From Promicromonospora thailandica (GTDB lineage Bacteria > Actinomycetota > Actinomycetes > Actinomycetales > Cellulomonadaceae), in contig NZ_JAMTCS010000001.1 in assembly GCF_024171955.1 (NCBI RefSeq), positions 248,001 to 312,000 of the forward strand: a DNA stretch of 64,000 nt. The letters are read 5' to 3'. Shown here in pieces: positions 19,094-28,208 of this stretch. How positions within the stretch are numbered: position 1 is the first letter of the stretch; each line of letters opens with the position of its first letter. Under the pieces are notes generated by a model. The model saw nothing but the letters and a program-made list of their open reading frames with translations, was not told the origin of the DNA and made no database searches. The position numbers and the translations under genes were made by a program.

Positions 19094-20539
19094 TCACCAG
19101 GTGGCGTCCAGGCGCAGGTCGACGGTCGGGATGGCCGGGTCGCCGGCCGACAGCCTGCGTGCTCCGCGCGGCAGCTCGGCGCGCACCATGCCGTGGTTGA
19201 TGGCCGCGTTCGCCACCCCGTACGGCCCGACCCAGCGGGAGTCGACGGCCCCGTCGACGACCATCGGCGCGAGCAGCGGACGCAGGTCGTCGCTCTGCGG
19301 CGTCCACTCCGCCACGGCCGTGTCCGGGCCGGTCACCATGATCTCCTCGATCGCGTGCCCGTCCCGGCCGTACCGGCGCGCGGCGGCCTTGCGCCCGCCC
19401 CGGGAGGCCTTGTTCGCGGACGCCTTCGCCACGGGCTGGAGCACGCCCGACGCGTCGGCGCGGGCCACGAGCTTGTAGACCATGCCGCAGGTCGGCGCCC
19501 CCGACCCGGTCACGACCGACGTGCCGACGCCGTACACGTCCACCGGCGCGGCGGCCAGCGACGCGATGGCGTACTCGTCCAGGTCCGAGGTGACCACGAT
19601 CTTGGTGTCCCGCGCCCCGAGCCCGTCGAGCTGGCGGCGCACCTCCTGCGCCAGGCCGCTCAGGTCGCCCGAGTCGAGGCGCACGGCACCCAGCCCGGTG
19701 CCCGCCACCTCGACCGCGGTGGCCACGCCCTGCTTCACGTCGTACGTGTCCACCAGGAGCGTCGTGCCGGGGCCGAGCGCGGCCACCTGGGAGACGAACG
19801 CGTCCCGCTCGCTGTCGTGCAGCAGCGTGAACGAGTGCGCGGCGGTGCCGATCGTGTCCAGCCCGTACCGCATGCCCGCCTCGAGGTTGGACGTGCCGGC
19901 GAAGCCGCCGATCACGGCCGCCCGGGCCGCCGCGACCGAGGCCTGCTCGTTCGCGCGCCGCGAGCCCATCTCCAGCACGGGCCGCCCGCCGGCGGCGCTC
20001 GTCATGCGCGACGCCGCGGAGGCCACCGCCGAGTCGTAGTTCAGGATCGACAGGATCAGGGTCTCCAGCAGCACCGCCTCGGCGAAGCTGCCCTCCACCT
20101 GCAGCACGGGCGAGCCCGGGAAGAACACCTCCCCCTCGGCGTAGCCCTGGATGGTGCCCGAGAACCGGTAGTCGGCGAGGTAGTCGAGAGTCCTGCGGTC
20201 CACCACGCCGTTGTCCTCGAGATACGCCAGCTCGGCGTCCTCGAACGTGAAGTGTGGCAGCGCTTCCAGGACACGACCGGTGCCCGCCAGGACGCCGTAG
20301 CGGCGCCCGGCCGGCAGCCGACGCGTGAACACCTCGAACACGCAGTGCCGGTGCGCCGTCCCGTCCGCCAGGGCGGCCTGGAGCATGGTCAGCTCGTAGC
20401 GGTCGGTCAGCAGCGCCACGGAAGGGCGCACCGCCGGAAGGGGTGCTGCGGGAAGCGGCCGAGGCTCGTCGACACCGTTGTCGAACGCAGGCCACGAGTC
20501 TGTGAGCGGGGCGCCGATGCCCCGGAGCTCGTCGGTCAT
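19094..20539 (-). CDS. pncB: nicotinate phosphoribosyltransferase
   Basis: 481 aa. LLTDRYELTMLQAALADG is the N-terminal motif, RRANEQASVAAARAAVIGGFAGTSNLEAG and TLLVDTYDVKQGV and AVRLDSGDLSGLA form the PRPP/nicotinate site, and GVGTSVVTGSGAPTCGMVYKLV the C-terminal part. Converts nicotinate and PRPP to NaMN in NAD salvage. TACCGT (20546-20551, complement) is six bases before the ATG: leaderless. Confidence 0.95.
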   Translation of the reverse strand: MTDELRGIGAPLTDSWPAFDNGVDEPRPLPAAPLPAVRPSVALLTDRYELTMLQAALADGTAHRHCVFEVFTRRLPAGRRYGVLAGTGRVLEALPHFTFEDAELAYLEDNGVVDRRTLDYLADYRFSGTIQGYAEGEVFFPGSPVLQVEGSFAEAVLLETLILSILNYDSAVASAASRMTSAAGGRPVLEMGSRRANEQASVAAARAAVIGGFAGTSNLEAGMRYGLDTIGTAAHSFTLLHDSERDAFVSQVAALGPGTTLLVDTYDVKQGVATAVEVAGTGLGAVRLDSGDLSGLAQEVRRQLDGLGARDTKIVVTSDLDEYAIASLAAAPVDVYGVGTSVVTGSGAPTCGMVYKLVARADASGVLQPVAKASANKASRGGRKAAARRYGRDGHAIEEIMVTGPDTAVAEWTPQSDDLRPLLAPMVVDGAVDSRWVGPYGVANAAINHGMVRAELPRGARRLSAGDPAIPTVDLRLDATW

Positions 20540-20630
20540 GCACTCACGGTAGGCCAGAGAACCGGCCCAGGTAGTGCGAACCGGGGCGTGGCGCCGTTGT
20601 GTCTCAGCATGCGGATCGTGGCGCTCGCCA

Positions 20631-22436
20631 CTACTTCTGCCCGACGAACCAGCGACGCACCTGGGCCACCCGTGCCTCGAGCTGGTCGGCCGTCGCCAGG
20701 GGCACCTCCGGCCCGCCGCACGTGCGGCGCAGCTGGGTGTGGATCATGCCGTGCGGCTGGCCGCTGCGCTTGGCCCACGCCGAGACGAGCTTCGAGAGCT
20801 CCTTGCGCAGCTCACCGGCGCGCCGGTGCTCCTGCTCGGAGCGCTGCGCCTCCACCTCGCGGGCGCTCGGCGCACCCCCGCGTGCCCGGAGGTGGTCCGC
20901 CTGCCGCTGCCGCAGCAGGGTGGCCACCTGGTCGGGCTCCAGCAGGCCCGGCAGCCCGAGGAAGTCGAGCTCCTCCGCCGAGCCGACGTCGGCACCCGCG
21001 CCGAACTCGCCGCCGTCGAACAGGACCCGGTCGAACGACGCCTGCGCGTCGAGCGCCTGGAACGAGCCCAGGAGCTCGCCCGAGGCCTTCTCCTCCTTGT
21101 TCGCCTCGGCCACCAGCGCGGCCTCCGGGTCGTACTCGATGCCCTGCTCCTCGGCCGTGCGCGGCCGGTCGAGCGCGTGGTCGCGCTCCTGCTCCATCGA
21201 GTTCGCCAGGCCGAGCAGCGGCGCGACGCTCGGCAGGAAGATCGACGCCGTCTCGCCGCGCTTGCGGGCACGCACGAACCGGCCGATCGCCTGGGCGAAG
21301 AACAGCGGTGTCGAGGCGCTGGTGGCGTACACGCCGACGGCGAGCCGCGGCACGTCCACGCCCTCGGACACCATGCGGACGGCGACCATCCAGCGGTCCT
21401 CGCTCTGCGCGAACTCCTCGATGCGGCCCGACGCCCCCTCGTCGTCCGACAGCACGACCGTGGGCCGCCGGCCCGTGATCTCGTGCAGGTGCGCGGCGTA
21501 GGCGCGGGCGTTGTCCTGGTCGGTGGCGATCACCAGACCGCCGGCGTCCGGGACGGTGCGGCGCACCTCGGTGAGGCGCTTGTCCGCGGCCGAGAGCACC
21601 GACGGGATCCACTGCCCCTCGGGGTCGAGCGCGGTACGCCACGCCTGGCCGGTCATGTCCTTGGTCATGGCCTCGCCGAGCCGGGCGCTGACCTCGTCGC
21701 CCGCCTTCGTGCGCCAGCGCATGTCGCCCGCGTACGACATGAACAGGACGGGGCGCACGACGTGGTCGCGCAGCGCCTCGCCGTAGCCGTACGTGTAGTC
21801 GGCCTTCGAGCGGCGGATGCCCTCGGCGTCGGCCTCGTACTGGACGAACGGGATCGCCGACGTGTCGCTGCGGAACGGCGTGCCGGTCAGCGCGAGCCGC
21901 CGCTCGGCACCCTCGAACGCCTCGCGGACGGCGTCGCCCCAGCTCAGGGCGTCGCCGCCGTGGTGCACCTCGTCCAGGATCACGAGGGTGCGCGCCGCCT
22001 CCGTGCGCGCCCGGTGCAGCGCCGGCTTGGCGGCCACCTGCGCGTAGGTGAGCGCGACGCCGTCGTAGTGCGAGCCGTGCCGGCCCTGCGAGTTCTTGAA
22101 CTGCGGGTCGATGCGGATGCCGACGCGCGCCGCGGCGTCGGCCCACTGGGTCTTGAGGTGCTCGGTGGGCGCCACGACGGTGACCCGCCGGACGATGCCC
22201 TGCTCGAGCAGCTCGGTGGCGATGCGGAGCGCGAACGTCGTCTTGCCGGCGCCGGGCGTGGCGACGGCGAGGAAGTCCTGCGGGTTCTTCTCGCGGTACA
22301 GCTCCAGCGCCTCGGCCTGCCAGGCGCGCAGGCTCGACGCCGTACCCCAGGGGGCACGGCGCGGGAAGGCAGGGCTGAGCGACGAAGCGGCCGCAGACGA
22401 CGGTGTGTGGGGCAGCTGCTGCGGCTGGCTCGTCAC
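20631..22436 (-). CDS. DEAD/DEAH superfamily II helicase
   Basis: 601 aa. Helicase motifs: Walker A ATPGAGKTTFALR (about residue 58), TVVAPTEHLKTQW, DEVHHGG (motif II), ALTGTPFRSD (motif III), then in the second RecA domain VIATDQDNARAY, RMVSEGVDVPRLAVGVYAT and AQAIGRFVRARKRGE (motifs V, VI). The C-terminal about 150 residues are helical and charged without a known domain. The type resembles the actinobacterial stand-alone SF2 helicases annotated as XPB/UvrB-like repair helicases; its target is unknown. Overlaps the upstream DUF3039 gene by 4 bases. Confidence 0.88.
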   Translation of the reverse strand: MTSQPQQLPHTPSSAAASSLSPAFPRRAPWGTASSLRAWQAEALELYREKNPQDFLAVATPGAGKTTFALRIATELLEQGIVRRVTVVAPTEHLKTQWADAAARVGIRIDPQFKNSQGRHGSHYDGVALTYAQVAAKPALHRARTEAARTLVILDEVHHGGDALSWGDAVREAFEGAERRLALTGTPFRSDTSAIPFVQYEADAEGIRRSKADYTYGYGEALRDHVVRPVLFMSYAGDMRWRTKAGDEVSARLGEAMTKDMTGQAWRTALDPEGQWIPSVLSAADKRLTEVRRTVPDAGGLVIATDQDNARAYAAHLHEITGRRPTVVLSDDEGASGRIEEFAQSEDRWMVAVRMVSEGVDVPRLAVGVYATSASTPLFFAQAIGRFVRARKRGETASIFLPSVAPLLGLANSMEQERDHALDRPRTAEEQGIEYDPEAALVAEANKEEKASGELLGSFQALDAQASFDRVLFDGGEFGAGADVGSAEELDFLGLPGLLEPDQVATLLRQRQADHLRARGGAPSAREVEAQRSEQEHRRAGELRKELSKLVSAWAKRSGQPHGMIHTQLRRTCGGPEVPLATADQLEARVAQVRRWFVGQK

Positions 22437-22735
22437 TTTCCGGAGTCGCCCTCGCCGCCGTCCTGCGGGTCACGGAGACCGTCGTAGATCTCCTTGCACC
22501 GGGGACAGACCGGGAACTTGCCCGGGTCCCGGCCGGGCACCCAGACCTTGCCGCACAGCGCGATCACGGGCTTGCCGCTCATGGCGGACTCCATGATCTT
22601 CTCCTTGCGCACGTAGTGCGCGAAGCGCTCGTGGTCCCCGGGCTGCGCCTCCTCCCGGGTCTCCTCGCGCTCGAGGACGCTCGTACCGCCCTGCGTGCGG
22701 GGGTCGTCCTGCGGGGTGGAGAGTGGTTCGGTCAT
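22433..22735 (-). CDS. DUF3039 zinc-ribbon-like protein
   Basis: 100 aa. The core ERFAHYVRKEKIMESAMSG followed by ALCGKVWVPGRDP and FPVCPRCKEIYDGL has cysteine pairs in a zinc-binding spacing and matches DUF3039, a small actinobacterial family next to helicase genes. Role unknown; co-translation with the helicase (4-base overlap) suggests shared function. Start ATG at 22735 has TAGACT seven bases upstream (leaderless). Confidence 0.85.
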   Translation of the reverse strand: MTEPLSTPQDDPRTQGGTSVLEREETREEAQPGDHERFAHYVRKEKIMESAMSGKPVIALCGKVWVPGRDPGKFPVCPRCKEIYDGLRDPQDGGEGDSGK

Positions 22736-22905
22736 GCCGAGAAGTCTACGCGGGACCACCGACAGGCACGGCGCGGGCGACGCGTCCCGACGTGTTCACC
22801 GACCGGTTCCCGTGCAGGTCACGGCGCGTTTCCGCACCTCCCGCCGGGAATCGCCCGCCGGGAATTCCTTGCGGGCGTGTCGGTGGGCACCGCTATAACT
22901 GACGC

Positions 22906-24333
22906 ATGCCACGACCCCGCCCCGAGAGGAGCCTCACCCTGCCCGACGACGCCCCGCCCCGCCCCGCACCCGACCCAGACCTCGCCGCCACGCTGTCCGC
23001 CGCCCTGCCCGTCGCCCTGGCCGACGGGCTGCCCGGCGGCCTGCCCGGAGTGGACTGGCCCGACTTCGGCGACCACGACGACTGCGCCCGCCGGGCGGTG
23101 GCCGCCGTGGCCGCGATGCTCGGCCGGCCCGTCCCCGAGCGCCCGAAGGACCCGCGCACGTCGGCCGAGTGGCTCGCCCGCCGCTGGGACGTCGACGAGA
23201 GCGCGCTGGTCAACGTCTCGCGCGACATGTCGCGCACGCTCCAGCGCCTGCACGGGTACGCGCTCCAGCGGTGGATCGACCGGCACGCGGACGACGTGGC
23301 CGTGTTCGGACCGGGCGGGGCGCCCCAGCGCGCGGCCCTCGACCTGGGCAACGGCACCTCGGTGAGCGTCCCGGCGGTGGCGACCGTCCTCTTCCCGGCC
23401 GGGTCGGCGTACGACTCGGCCGTGGCTGTGGAGGTCGCCTACCGGTACGGCACCCCGACGGTCACCGCCTTCACGCCGCCGGGCGGGCTCGCCCTCGCCG
23501 AACGGGTGCTGGCCGACCTCACCCGGACCCTGGAGACGGACCACCCGTACCGCGGCGGCGTGCTGTCGGCGCGGTCGTCGACCGGCTCGGTCGAGCTCAC
23601 CCCCGTCACGCACACCCCGCAGGCCCGCGGCGACGTCGTGCTGCCCGCCGACCTGTGGCGCGAGGTGGACCTGTTCTGCTCCAGCGTCACGACCCGCCGC
23701 GACGCGCTGCGGGCCCTGGGCCACACCACGTCCCGCGGCCTGCTGCTCGCGGGCCGGCCCGGTGTGGGCAAGACCAAGCTCGCGCGCGTGATCGCCACCG
23801 AGCTGGCCGGGCCGCTCACGGTCGTGCTCGTCACCGCCGAGGTGCTGCGCACCTGGATGACCGAGCTGTACGACGAGATCCGCGGCCTGGGGCCGTGCCT
23901 GGTGGTGCTGGAGGAGATCGACTCGGTGGCCGCCAAGGGGTCGCGCGGCGACACCTCGTTCGCGGAGTTCCTGGACGCCCTGGACGGCACCCGCAGCTCC
24001 GACGACGTGCTCACGCTCGCCACCACGAACGACCCGGATGCCCTCGACCCGGCGGTCAAGCGTCCCGGGCGCTTCGACACCATCGTGGAGGTACCCCCGC
24101 CCGACCAGGACGGCCGCACGGAGATCCTGCGGCTCTTCCTGCCGCCGGGCACGCCGGTCGACGTCGCGCTCGTCGCGTCCTTCCTGGACGGCGCCACGGG
24201 CGCGGACCTGCGCGAGGTGGCGCGGCGCTCGATCCTGGAGCACGGCCCCGACGACCTGACGACCGAGCGCGTGGCCGACGTGGCGACGTCCGGCCGCTGG
24301 AAGCCCGCCCCGGTCGCGGGCAACTACCTCTGA
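22906..24333 (+). CDS. stand-alone AAA+ ATPase with novel N-terminal domain
   Basis: 475 aa. The AAA core is in the second half: Walker A LLAGRPGVGKTKLARV (about residue 283), Walker B CLVVLEEIDSVAAKG, sensor 1 LATTNDPDALDPA and arginine-finger region KRPGRFDTIVEV, closest to the FtsH/Bcs1/proteasome-ATPase group. Residues 1-250 contain no transmembrane helix or protease domain that I recognise; WLARRWDVDESALVNVSRDMSRTLQRL and a beta-rich stretch follow. No protease or partner gene is adjacent. TATAAC (22894-22899) with TTGCGG upstream gives a leaderless promoter with ATG at 22906. Function unknown; a remodelling or unfolding role is inferred. Confidence 0.85.
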   Translation: MPRPRPERSLTLPDDAPPRPAPDPDLAATLSAALPVALADGLPGGLPGVDWPDFGDHDDCARRAVAAVAAMLGRPVPERPKDPRTSAEWLARRWDVDESALVNVSRDMSRTLQRLHGYALQRWIDRHADDVAVFGPGGAPQRAALDLGNGTSVSVPAVATVLFPAGSAYDSAVAVEVAYRYGTPTVTAFTPPGGLALAERVLADLTRTLETDHPYRGGVLSARSSTGSVELTPVTHTPQARGDVVLPADLWREVDLFCSSVTTRRDALRALGHTTSRGLLLAGRPGVGKTKLARVIATELAGPLTVVLVTAEVLRTWMTELYDEIRGLGPCLVVLEEIDSVAAKGSRGDTSFAEFLDALDGTRSSDDVLTLATTNDPDALDPAVKRPGRFDTIVEVPPPDQDGRTEILRLFLPPGTPVDVALVASFLDGATGADLREVARRSILEHGPDDLTTERVADVATSGRWKPAPVAGNYL

Positions 24334-24381
24334 CGTGTCAGACGCTCAGGTCACCCGGGTGACCTGAGCGTCTGACACGTC
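24332..24381. terminator. 50-bp perfect palindrome C
   Basis: A 25+25 bp inverted repeat with no spacer, centred on CACCCGGGTG, starting inside the stop codon of the AAA+ gene and ending 18 bases before the stop of the convergent nagB gene. As RNA it would fold into a long hairpin on either strand and so serve both genes as terminator. Confidence 0.85.
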
Positions 24382-24399
24382 GTCAAGGTCGGGGGCAGG

Positions 24400-25179
24400 T
24401 CAGAGACCCTGCCAGGCCGGCTTGTCGGCGTAGGTCTGGCGGTAGTAGTCGGCGAGCTGCAGGCGCGAGGCCGCCGCGTCGTCGACCAGCACCGTCGCGT
24501 GGGGGTGCAGCTGCATGATCGTGGCCGGCCACATCGCCGAGACGGGGCCCTCCACGAGCTGGTGCACGGCCTCGGCCTTGGCCCGCCCGGAGGCCAGCAG
24601 CACCAGGTGCCGCGCCTCCATGATGGTCGCCAGCCCCTGGGTGAGGCAGTGGCGCGGCACGTCGTCGACCGAGCCGCCGAAGAACCGCGCGTTGTCCTCG
24701 CGGGTCTGCCGGGTCAGCGTCTTGATGCGGGTACGCGACGCGAGCGAGGAGCCCGGCTCGTTGAACGCGATGTGCCCGTCCGTACCGATGCCGAGGATCT
24801 GCAGGTCCACGCCCCCGGCGTCGGCGATCGCCGCCTCGTAGCCCGCGCACGCGGCCGCGAGGTCGTCGGCGAGCCCGTCCGGCCCCTGCACCGCCCCGGG
24901 TGCGAAGTCGACGCGCGAGGCGATCTCCTTCTCGATCACGTTGCGGTACCGCTCGGGGTGGTCGGCGGGCAGGCCCACGTACTCGTCCAGCATGAACGCG
25001 CGGGCCCGGGAGAACGAGAGCCCGTCCTTGTGCCGGCGGGCCAGCTCGTCGTAGACGGCGAGCGGGGACGACCCCGTCGCCAGCCCGAGCACCGCGTCGG
25101 GTCGGGCCCGCAGCAGCTCCTCGACGGCGCCCGCCGCCAGCGCGGCGAGCTCGCCCGCGGGCGCGATCACAACCTCCAT
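24400..25179 (-). CDS. nagB: glucosamine-6-phosphate deaminase
   Basis: 259 aa. LGLATGSSPLAVYDEL is the phosphate loop, FMLDEYVGLPADHPERYRNVI contains the catalytic Asp, and LQILGIGTDGHIAFNEPGSS the catalytic His. It converts glucosamine-6-P to fructose-6-P and ammonia. The ATG at 25179 shares its A with the stop of the upstream ROK gene (TGATG), so nagB is the last gene of the amino-sugar operon. The longer open frame upstream was discarded because the family starts here. Confidence 0.95.
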   Translation of the reverse strand: MEVVIAPAGELAALAAGAVEELLRARPDAVLGLATGSSPLAVYDELARRHKDGLSFSRARAFMLDEYVGLPADHPERYRNVIEKEIASRVDFAPGAVQGPDGLADDLAAACAGYEAAIADAGGVDLQILGIGTDGHIAFNEPGSSLASRTRIKTLTRQTREDNARFFGGSVDDVPRHCLTQGLATIMEARHLVLLASGRAKAEAVHQLVEGPVSAMWPATIMQLHPHATVLVDDAAASRLQLADYYRQTYADKPAWQGL

Positions 25180-26270
25180 CAGCCTCTCCTCCCCAGGACG
25201 GCGGCGCCGACCGCCGCGACCGGAACGTGCGTCGGCGCCAGCCTGACGCGCTCGGCGAGCCGCAGCGACCCGAGGAACGCGGACACCTTGGCCTGCTCGC
25301 GCAGCGCGTCCTGCACCACGTCCAGCAGCTCGGCGCCGAGCTGGGCCACGCCGCCGCCCAGCACCACGTGCCGCACGTCGGTGGTCAGCACCAGCAGCCG
25401 CACCGCCGAGGCGACGGCGGCCGCGAACCGGTCGCGCACCACCAGTGCCTCCTCGTCGCCTGCGCGGGCCGCCTCGAAGAGCTCCACCGGCGACGGCTTG
25501 CCGTGCCGGGACGGCCACGCCGCCTCCAGCGCCTTGCCCGAGGCGAACCGTTCCAGGCAGCCGCGCTGCCCGCACGGGCACTCCGGCCCGAGCGGGTCCA
25601 CCGGGATGTGCCCGATCTCGCCCGCGGCGCCGCTCGCGCCGCGGCGCAGCTCGCCGTCCAGCACCAGGCCGGAGGCGAGGCCGGTACCGAGCGCGAGGAA
25701 CGCGAGATCCTCGTGCTCGTCCGCCTCGCCGGCCGCACCGGCCGCACCGGAAACGTTCGCCACGCCGGGCGTGCCGGTACCGCCGGCACCACCGACCGCG
25801 TCGGTGCCGCCGGCCACGGCGAGCCCGTCGGAACCGCCGGTACCACCCGCCCGGTCCGCCGGACCGGCCGACCGCTCCAGCACGTGCGCCGCGCCGACCG
25901 CGGCTACGTTGAGGTCGTTCTCGACCACCACCGGAACCCCGCCGACCTGCGCGGACAGCAGCTCGGCGAGCGGCAGCTCGTCGTCGTGCACACCCAGGTT
26001 GACCGCGTGCTTCACCGTGCCCGACCGGTGGTCGACGATGCCGGGGATGCCCAGCCCGACGCCGGCCAGGGCGGAGAGCTCCGCCCCGCCGGACGCGACG
26101 ACGTCGCGCACCGCCTGCGCCGCGCCCGCCACCAGGCCCTCGGCGCCGTGCACCGTGGACCGGCGCACCGTGGCCACCACCTCACCCTCGGGGTCGAGGA
26201 GCGCACCCAGGATCTTGGTGCCGCCGATGTCGAGCCCTACCGTGTACCGGCCCATCCCGTCCTTGCCCAT
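25179..26270 (-). CDS. ROK-family sugar kinase, probable N-acetylglucosamine/glucosamine kinase
   Basis: 363 aa. YTVGLDIGGTKILGALLD is the ATP-binding loop, VGLGIPGIVDHRSG the ROK signature start, ENDLNVAAVGAAHVLE includes the catalytic Asp, and GEIGHIPVDPLGPECPCGQRGCLERFASG the HxxxxxxxxxCxCGxxGCxE zinc motif. There is no N-terminal helix-turn-helix, so this is an enzyme rather than a regulator. Between residues about 138 and 186 lies a Gly/Ala/Thr-rich insertion absent from typical ROK kinases. Coupled to the permease gene (TGATG) and to nagB; substrate inferred from context. Confidence 0.88.
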   Translation of the reverse strand: MGKDGMGRYTVGLDIGGTKILGALLDPEGEVVATVRRSTVHGAEGLVAGAAQAVRDVVASGGAELSALAGVGLGIPGIVDHRSGTVKHAVNLGVHDDELPLAELLSAQVGGVPVVVENDLNVAAVGAAHVLERSAGPADRAGGTGGSDGLAVAGGTDAVGGAGGTGTPGVANVSGAAGAAGEADEHEDLAFLALGTGLASGLVLDGELRRGASGAAGEIGHIPVDPLGPECPCGQRGCLERFASGKALEAAWPSRHGKPSPVELFEAARAGDEEALVVRDRFAAAVASAVRLLVLTTDVRHVVLGGGVAQLGAELLDVVQDALREQAKVSAFLGSLRLAERVRLAPTHVPVAAVGAAVLGRRG

Positions 26271-27124
26271 CAGCCCTTCACCGCGCCGGACACCAGACCA
26301 CCGGTCATCCGGCCCTGCACGATCAGGAAGAAGATCACCGCGGGGATCGCGATGAGCACCGAGGCCGCCATGACGGCGCCCCAGTTGGTGGCCTGCGTGG
26401 CCTGCACGAACGTGCGCAGCCAGAGCGGGAGCGTCATCGCCTCGGGCCGCTGCATGATGACCAGCGCCGTGACAAACTCGTTCCACGCCTGGATGAAGGC
26501 GAACACACCGGTGGCCACCAGGCCCGGCGCCAGCAGCGGGAACGTGACCCGCCAGAACGCGCCGGCCCGCGAACAGCCGTCGATCATCGCCGCCTCCTCC
26601 AGCTCCTTGGGTACACCGTTCACGAAACCACGTAGCGTCCAGATCGTGAACGGCAGGACACCGGCCGTGTACACGAGCGTCAGGCCGATGATCGTGTTAA
26701 GCAGCTGCCAGCCGTCGATGATCCGGAACATCGAGACGATCATTGCCTCTCCAGGAATCATCTGGACGACGAGGATCAGCACGATAAAGGTCCGCCGGCC
26801 CTTGAACTGGAACCTGGTGAGGGCCAGCGACGCGACGAAGCCCACCACGAGGGCGATCACCAGGGTCAGGAACGTGACACTGATCGAGTTCAGCACCGCG
26901 GGCGGGAACGGCGCCCGCGTCTCGCCAAACATTGCCGACCGGTAGTTGTCAAGCGTGAACACGTCCGGCGTGGGGAAGAACGCCAGGTCCTCGCCGCGGA
27001 TCCGGTTGTTCGGCAGGAACGACGTACTGACCATCCAGTACACAGGGAACGCCGAGAAGGCGAAGACGATCAGGGCCAGGGCGCCAAACCCGGTGTCGGC
27101 GAGACGCTTGCGGATCGTGATCAC
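26270..27124 (-). CDS. carbohydrate ABC transporter permease (DasC/MalG-like)
   Basis: 284 aa with six transmembrane helices. ELEEAAMIDGCSRAGAFWRVTFPLLAPG is the EAA loop that contacts the ATPase. Start is GTG at 27124 inside a GTGA overlap with the upstream permease. No ATPase gene is in the window, so a shared MsiK-type ATPase encoded elsewhere is expected, as in Streptomyces. Confidence 0.9.
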   Translation of the reverse strand: MITIRKRLADTGFGALALIVFAFSAFPVYWMVSTSFLPNNRIRGEDLAFFPTPDVFTLDNYRSAMFGETRAPFPPAVLNSISVTFLTLVIALVVGFVASLALTRFQFKGRRTFIVLILVVQMIPGEAMIVSMFRIIDGWQLLNTIIGLTLVYTAGVLPFTIWTLRGFVNGVPKELEEAAMIDGCSRAGAFWRVTFPLLAPGLVATGVFAFIQAWNEFVTALVIMQRPEAMTLPLWLRTFVQATQATNWGAVMAASVLIAIPAVIFFLIVQGRMTGGLVSGAVKG

Positions 27125-28071
27125 AGCTCTTCCTCCCGCAGCGTGCGCCGCACATAGGGGTACGAGATGGCCAGCATGACGATCACGAAGATGACGCCGA
27201 TTGCGCTCGCCAGGCCGTAGTGCCCCTGGGCCATGCCCATCTGATAGATATAGACACCGATGGTGTTGGTCAGCTCGCGGTTGCCACCGATGTCCTGCAG
27301 CACGAACACCTGGGTGAACAGCTTGAGGTCCCAGATCATCGACAGGACGATGAGCACCGTGATAATGCTGCGCACGTAGGGCAGCTGGATGAGCCGGAAG
27401 CGTTGGAAGGCGCTCGCGCCGTCGAGTTGCGCGGCCTCCATCACCTCCCCTGGGATCTGAGTAAGGCCCGCGTACAGCGTAAACGCGACGAACGGTACGG
27501 CGCCCCAGACGACTATGCACGTGAGGATCAGGAAGAACGACCACGGGTTGATCAGCCAGGAGCGGCCGAACCACTGATCGCCAGTGATGGCTGTGAGCAG
27601 GTTGTTCACGACGCCGTACTGCGTGTCGAAGACCCAGCCCCACACCGTAGTCGCGGAGAGCGACGGCATGGCCCACGCCAGCAGCAGGCCCACGGACACG
27701 AGGAGCCGCATTCCCTTGTTGACGCGGATCATGAGCATCGCCACGAGCATGCCGAGCATGATCGTGATGGCCACGAGGACGACCATGAGCGCGAAGCTGC
27801 GCGCCAGCACGGTCCAGAAGCCCTCGACGTCGGTCAGCACCGTCGCATAGTTGTCGAGGCCGACCCATTCGGCGGGTTGGCCCATGAGCTGTGCACGCTC
27901 GTACTCCTGGAACGACATGACGAACAGCCGGAGCACCGGAGAGCCAGTCATCACGCCGAGGATGACCATCGTGGCCGAGAGGAGGAGCCACGGCAGATAG
28001 GGCGGCCGTCGCCTTCTCTGCCGGATCGCTTGGCGCGCTGGCGCCGCGGGGTCTAGAAGTGTGGTGCTCAT
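27121..28071 (-). CDS. carbohydrate ABC transporter permease (DasB/MalF-like)
   Basis: 316 aa with a basic cytoplasmic N terminus and six transmembrane helices; EVMEAAQLDGASAFQRFRLIQLPYV is the EAA loop. Forms the membrane channel with the next permease. Several codons here (for example ata, cta, tta-like and aat) are less GC-biased than in flanking genes, hinting at weaker codon adaptation, but not enough to argue for transfer. Confidence 0.9.
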   Translation of the reverse strand: MSTTLLDPAAPARQAIRQRRRRPPYLPWLLLSATMVILGVMTGSPVLRLFVMSFQEYERAQLMGQPAEWVGLDNYATVLTDVEGFWTVLARSFALMVVLVAITIMLGMLVAMLMIRVNKGMRLLVSVGLLLAWAMPSLSATTVWGWVFDTQYGVVNNLLTAITGDQWFGRSWLINPWSFFLILTCIVVWGAVPFVAFTLYAGLTQIPGEVMEAAQLDGASAFQRFRLIQLPYVRSIITVLIVLSMIWDLKLFTQVFVLQDIGGNRELTNTIGVYIYQMGMAQGHYGLASAIGVIFVIVMLAISYPYVRRTLREEEL

Positions 28072-28146
28072 GTCCTGTCTTCCTTGGAGGCGGCCGACAC
28101 CCCTTCGCTGGAAGCGCGACAGCGAGCATCAGGCGGGCAGTGGTGT

Positions 28147-28190
28147 CCCGTCCCGCCCGGGCTTCCTGGGGCCGCACCGGGCGAGACGGG
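28147..28190 (-). terminator. intercistronic hairpin after the solute-binding gene
   Basis: 14-bp arms 28147-28160 and 28177-28190 with one mismatch and a 16-nt loop lie in the 137-bp gap between the binding-protein stop and the first permease. Such hairpins commonly attenuate read-through or protect the upstream message, giving excess binding protein over permease. Confidence 0.6.
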
Positions 28191-28208
28191 AAGTCGTGCT
28201 GACTCAGG

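Noticed and set aside
20812-22473. 553-codon minus frame in the helicase region
   Set aside because: Arg/Pro-rich shadow of the helicase gene; no motif.
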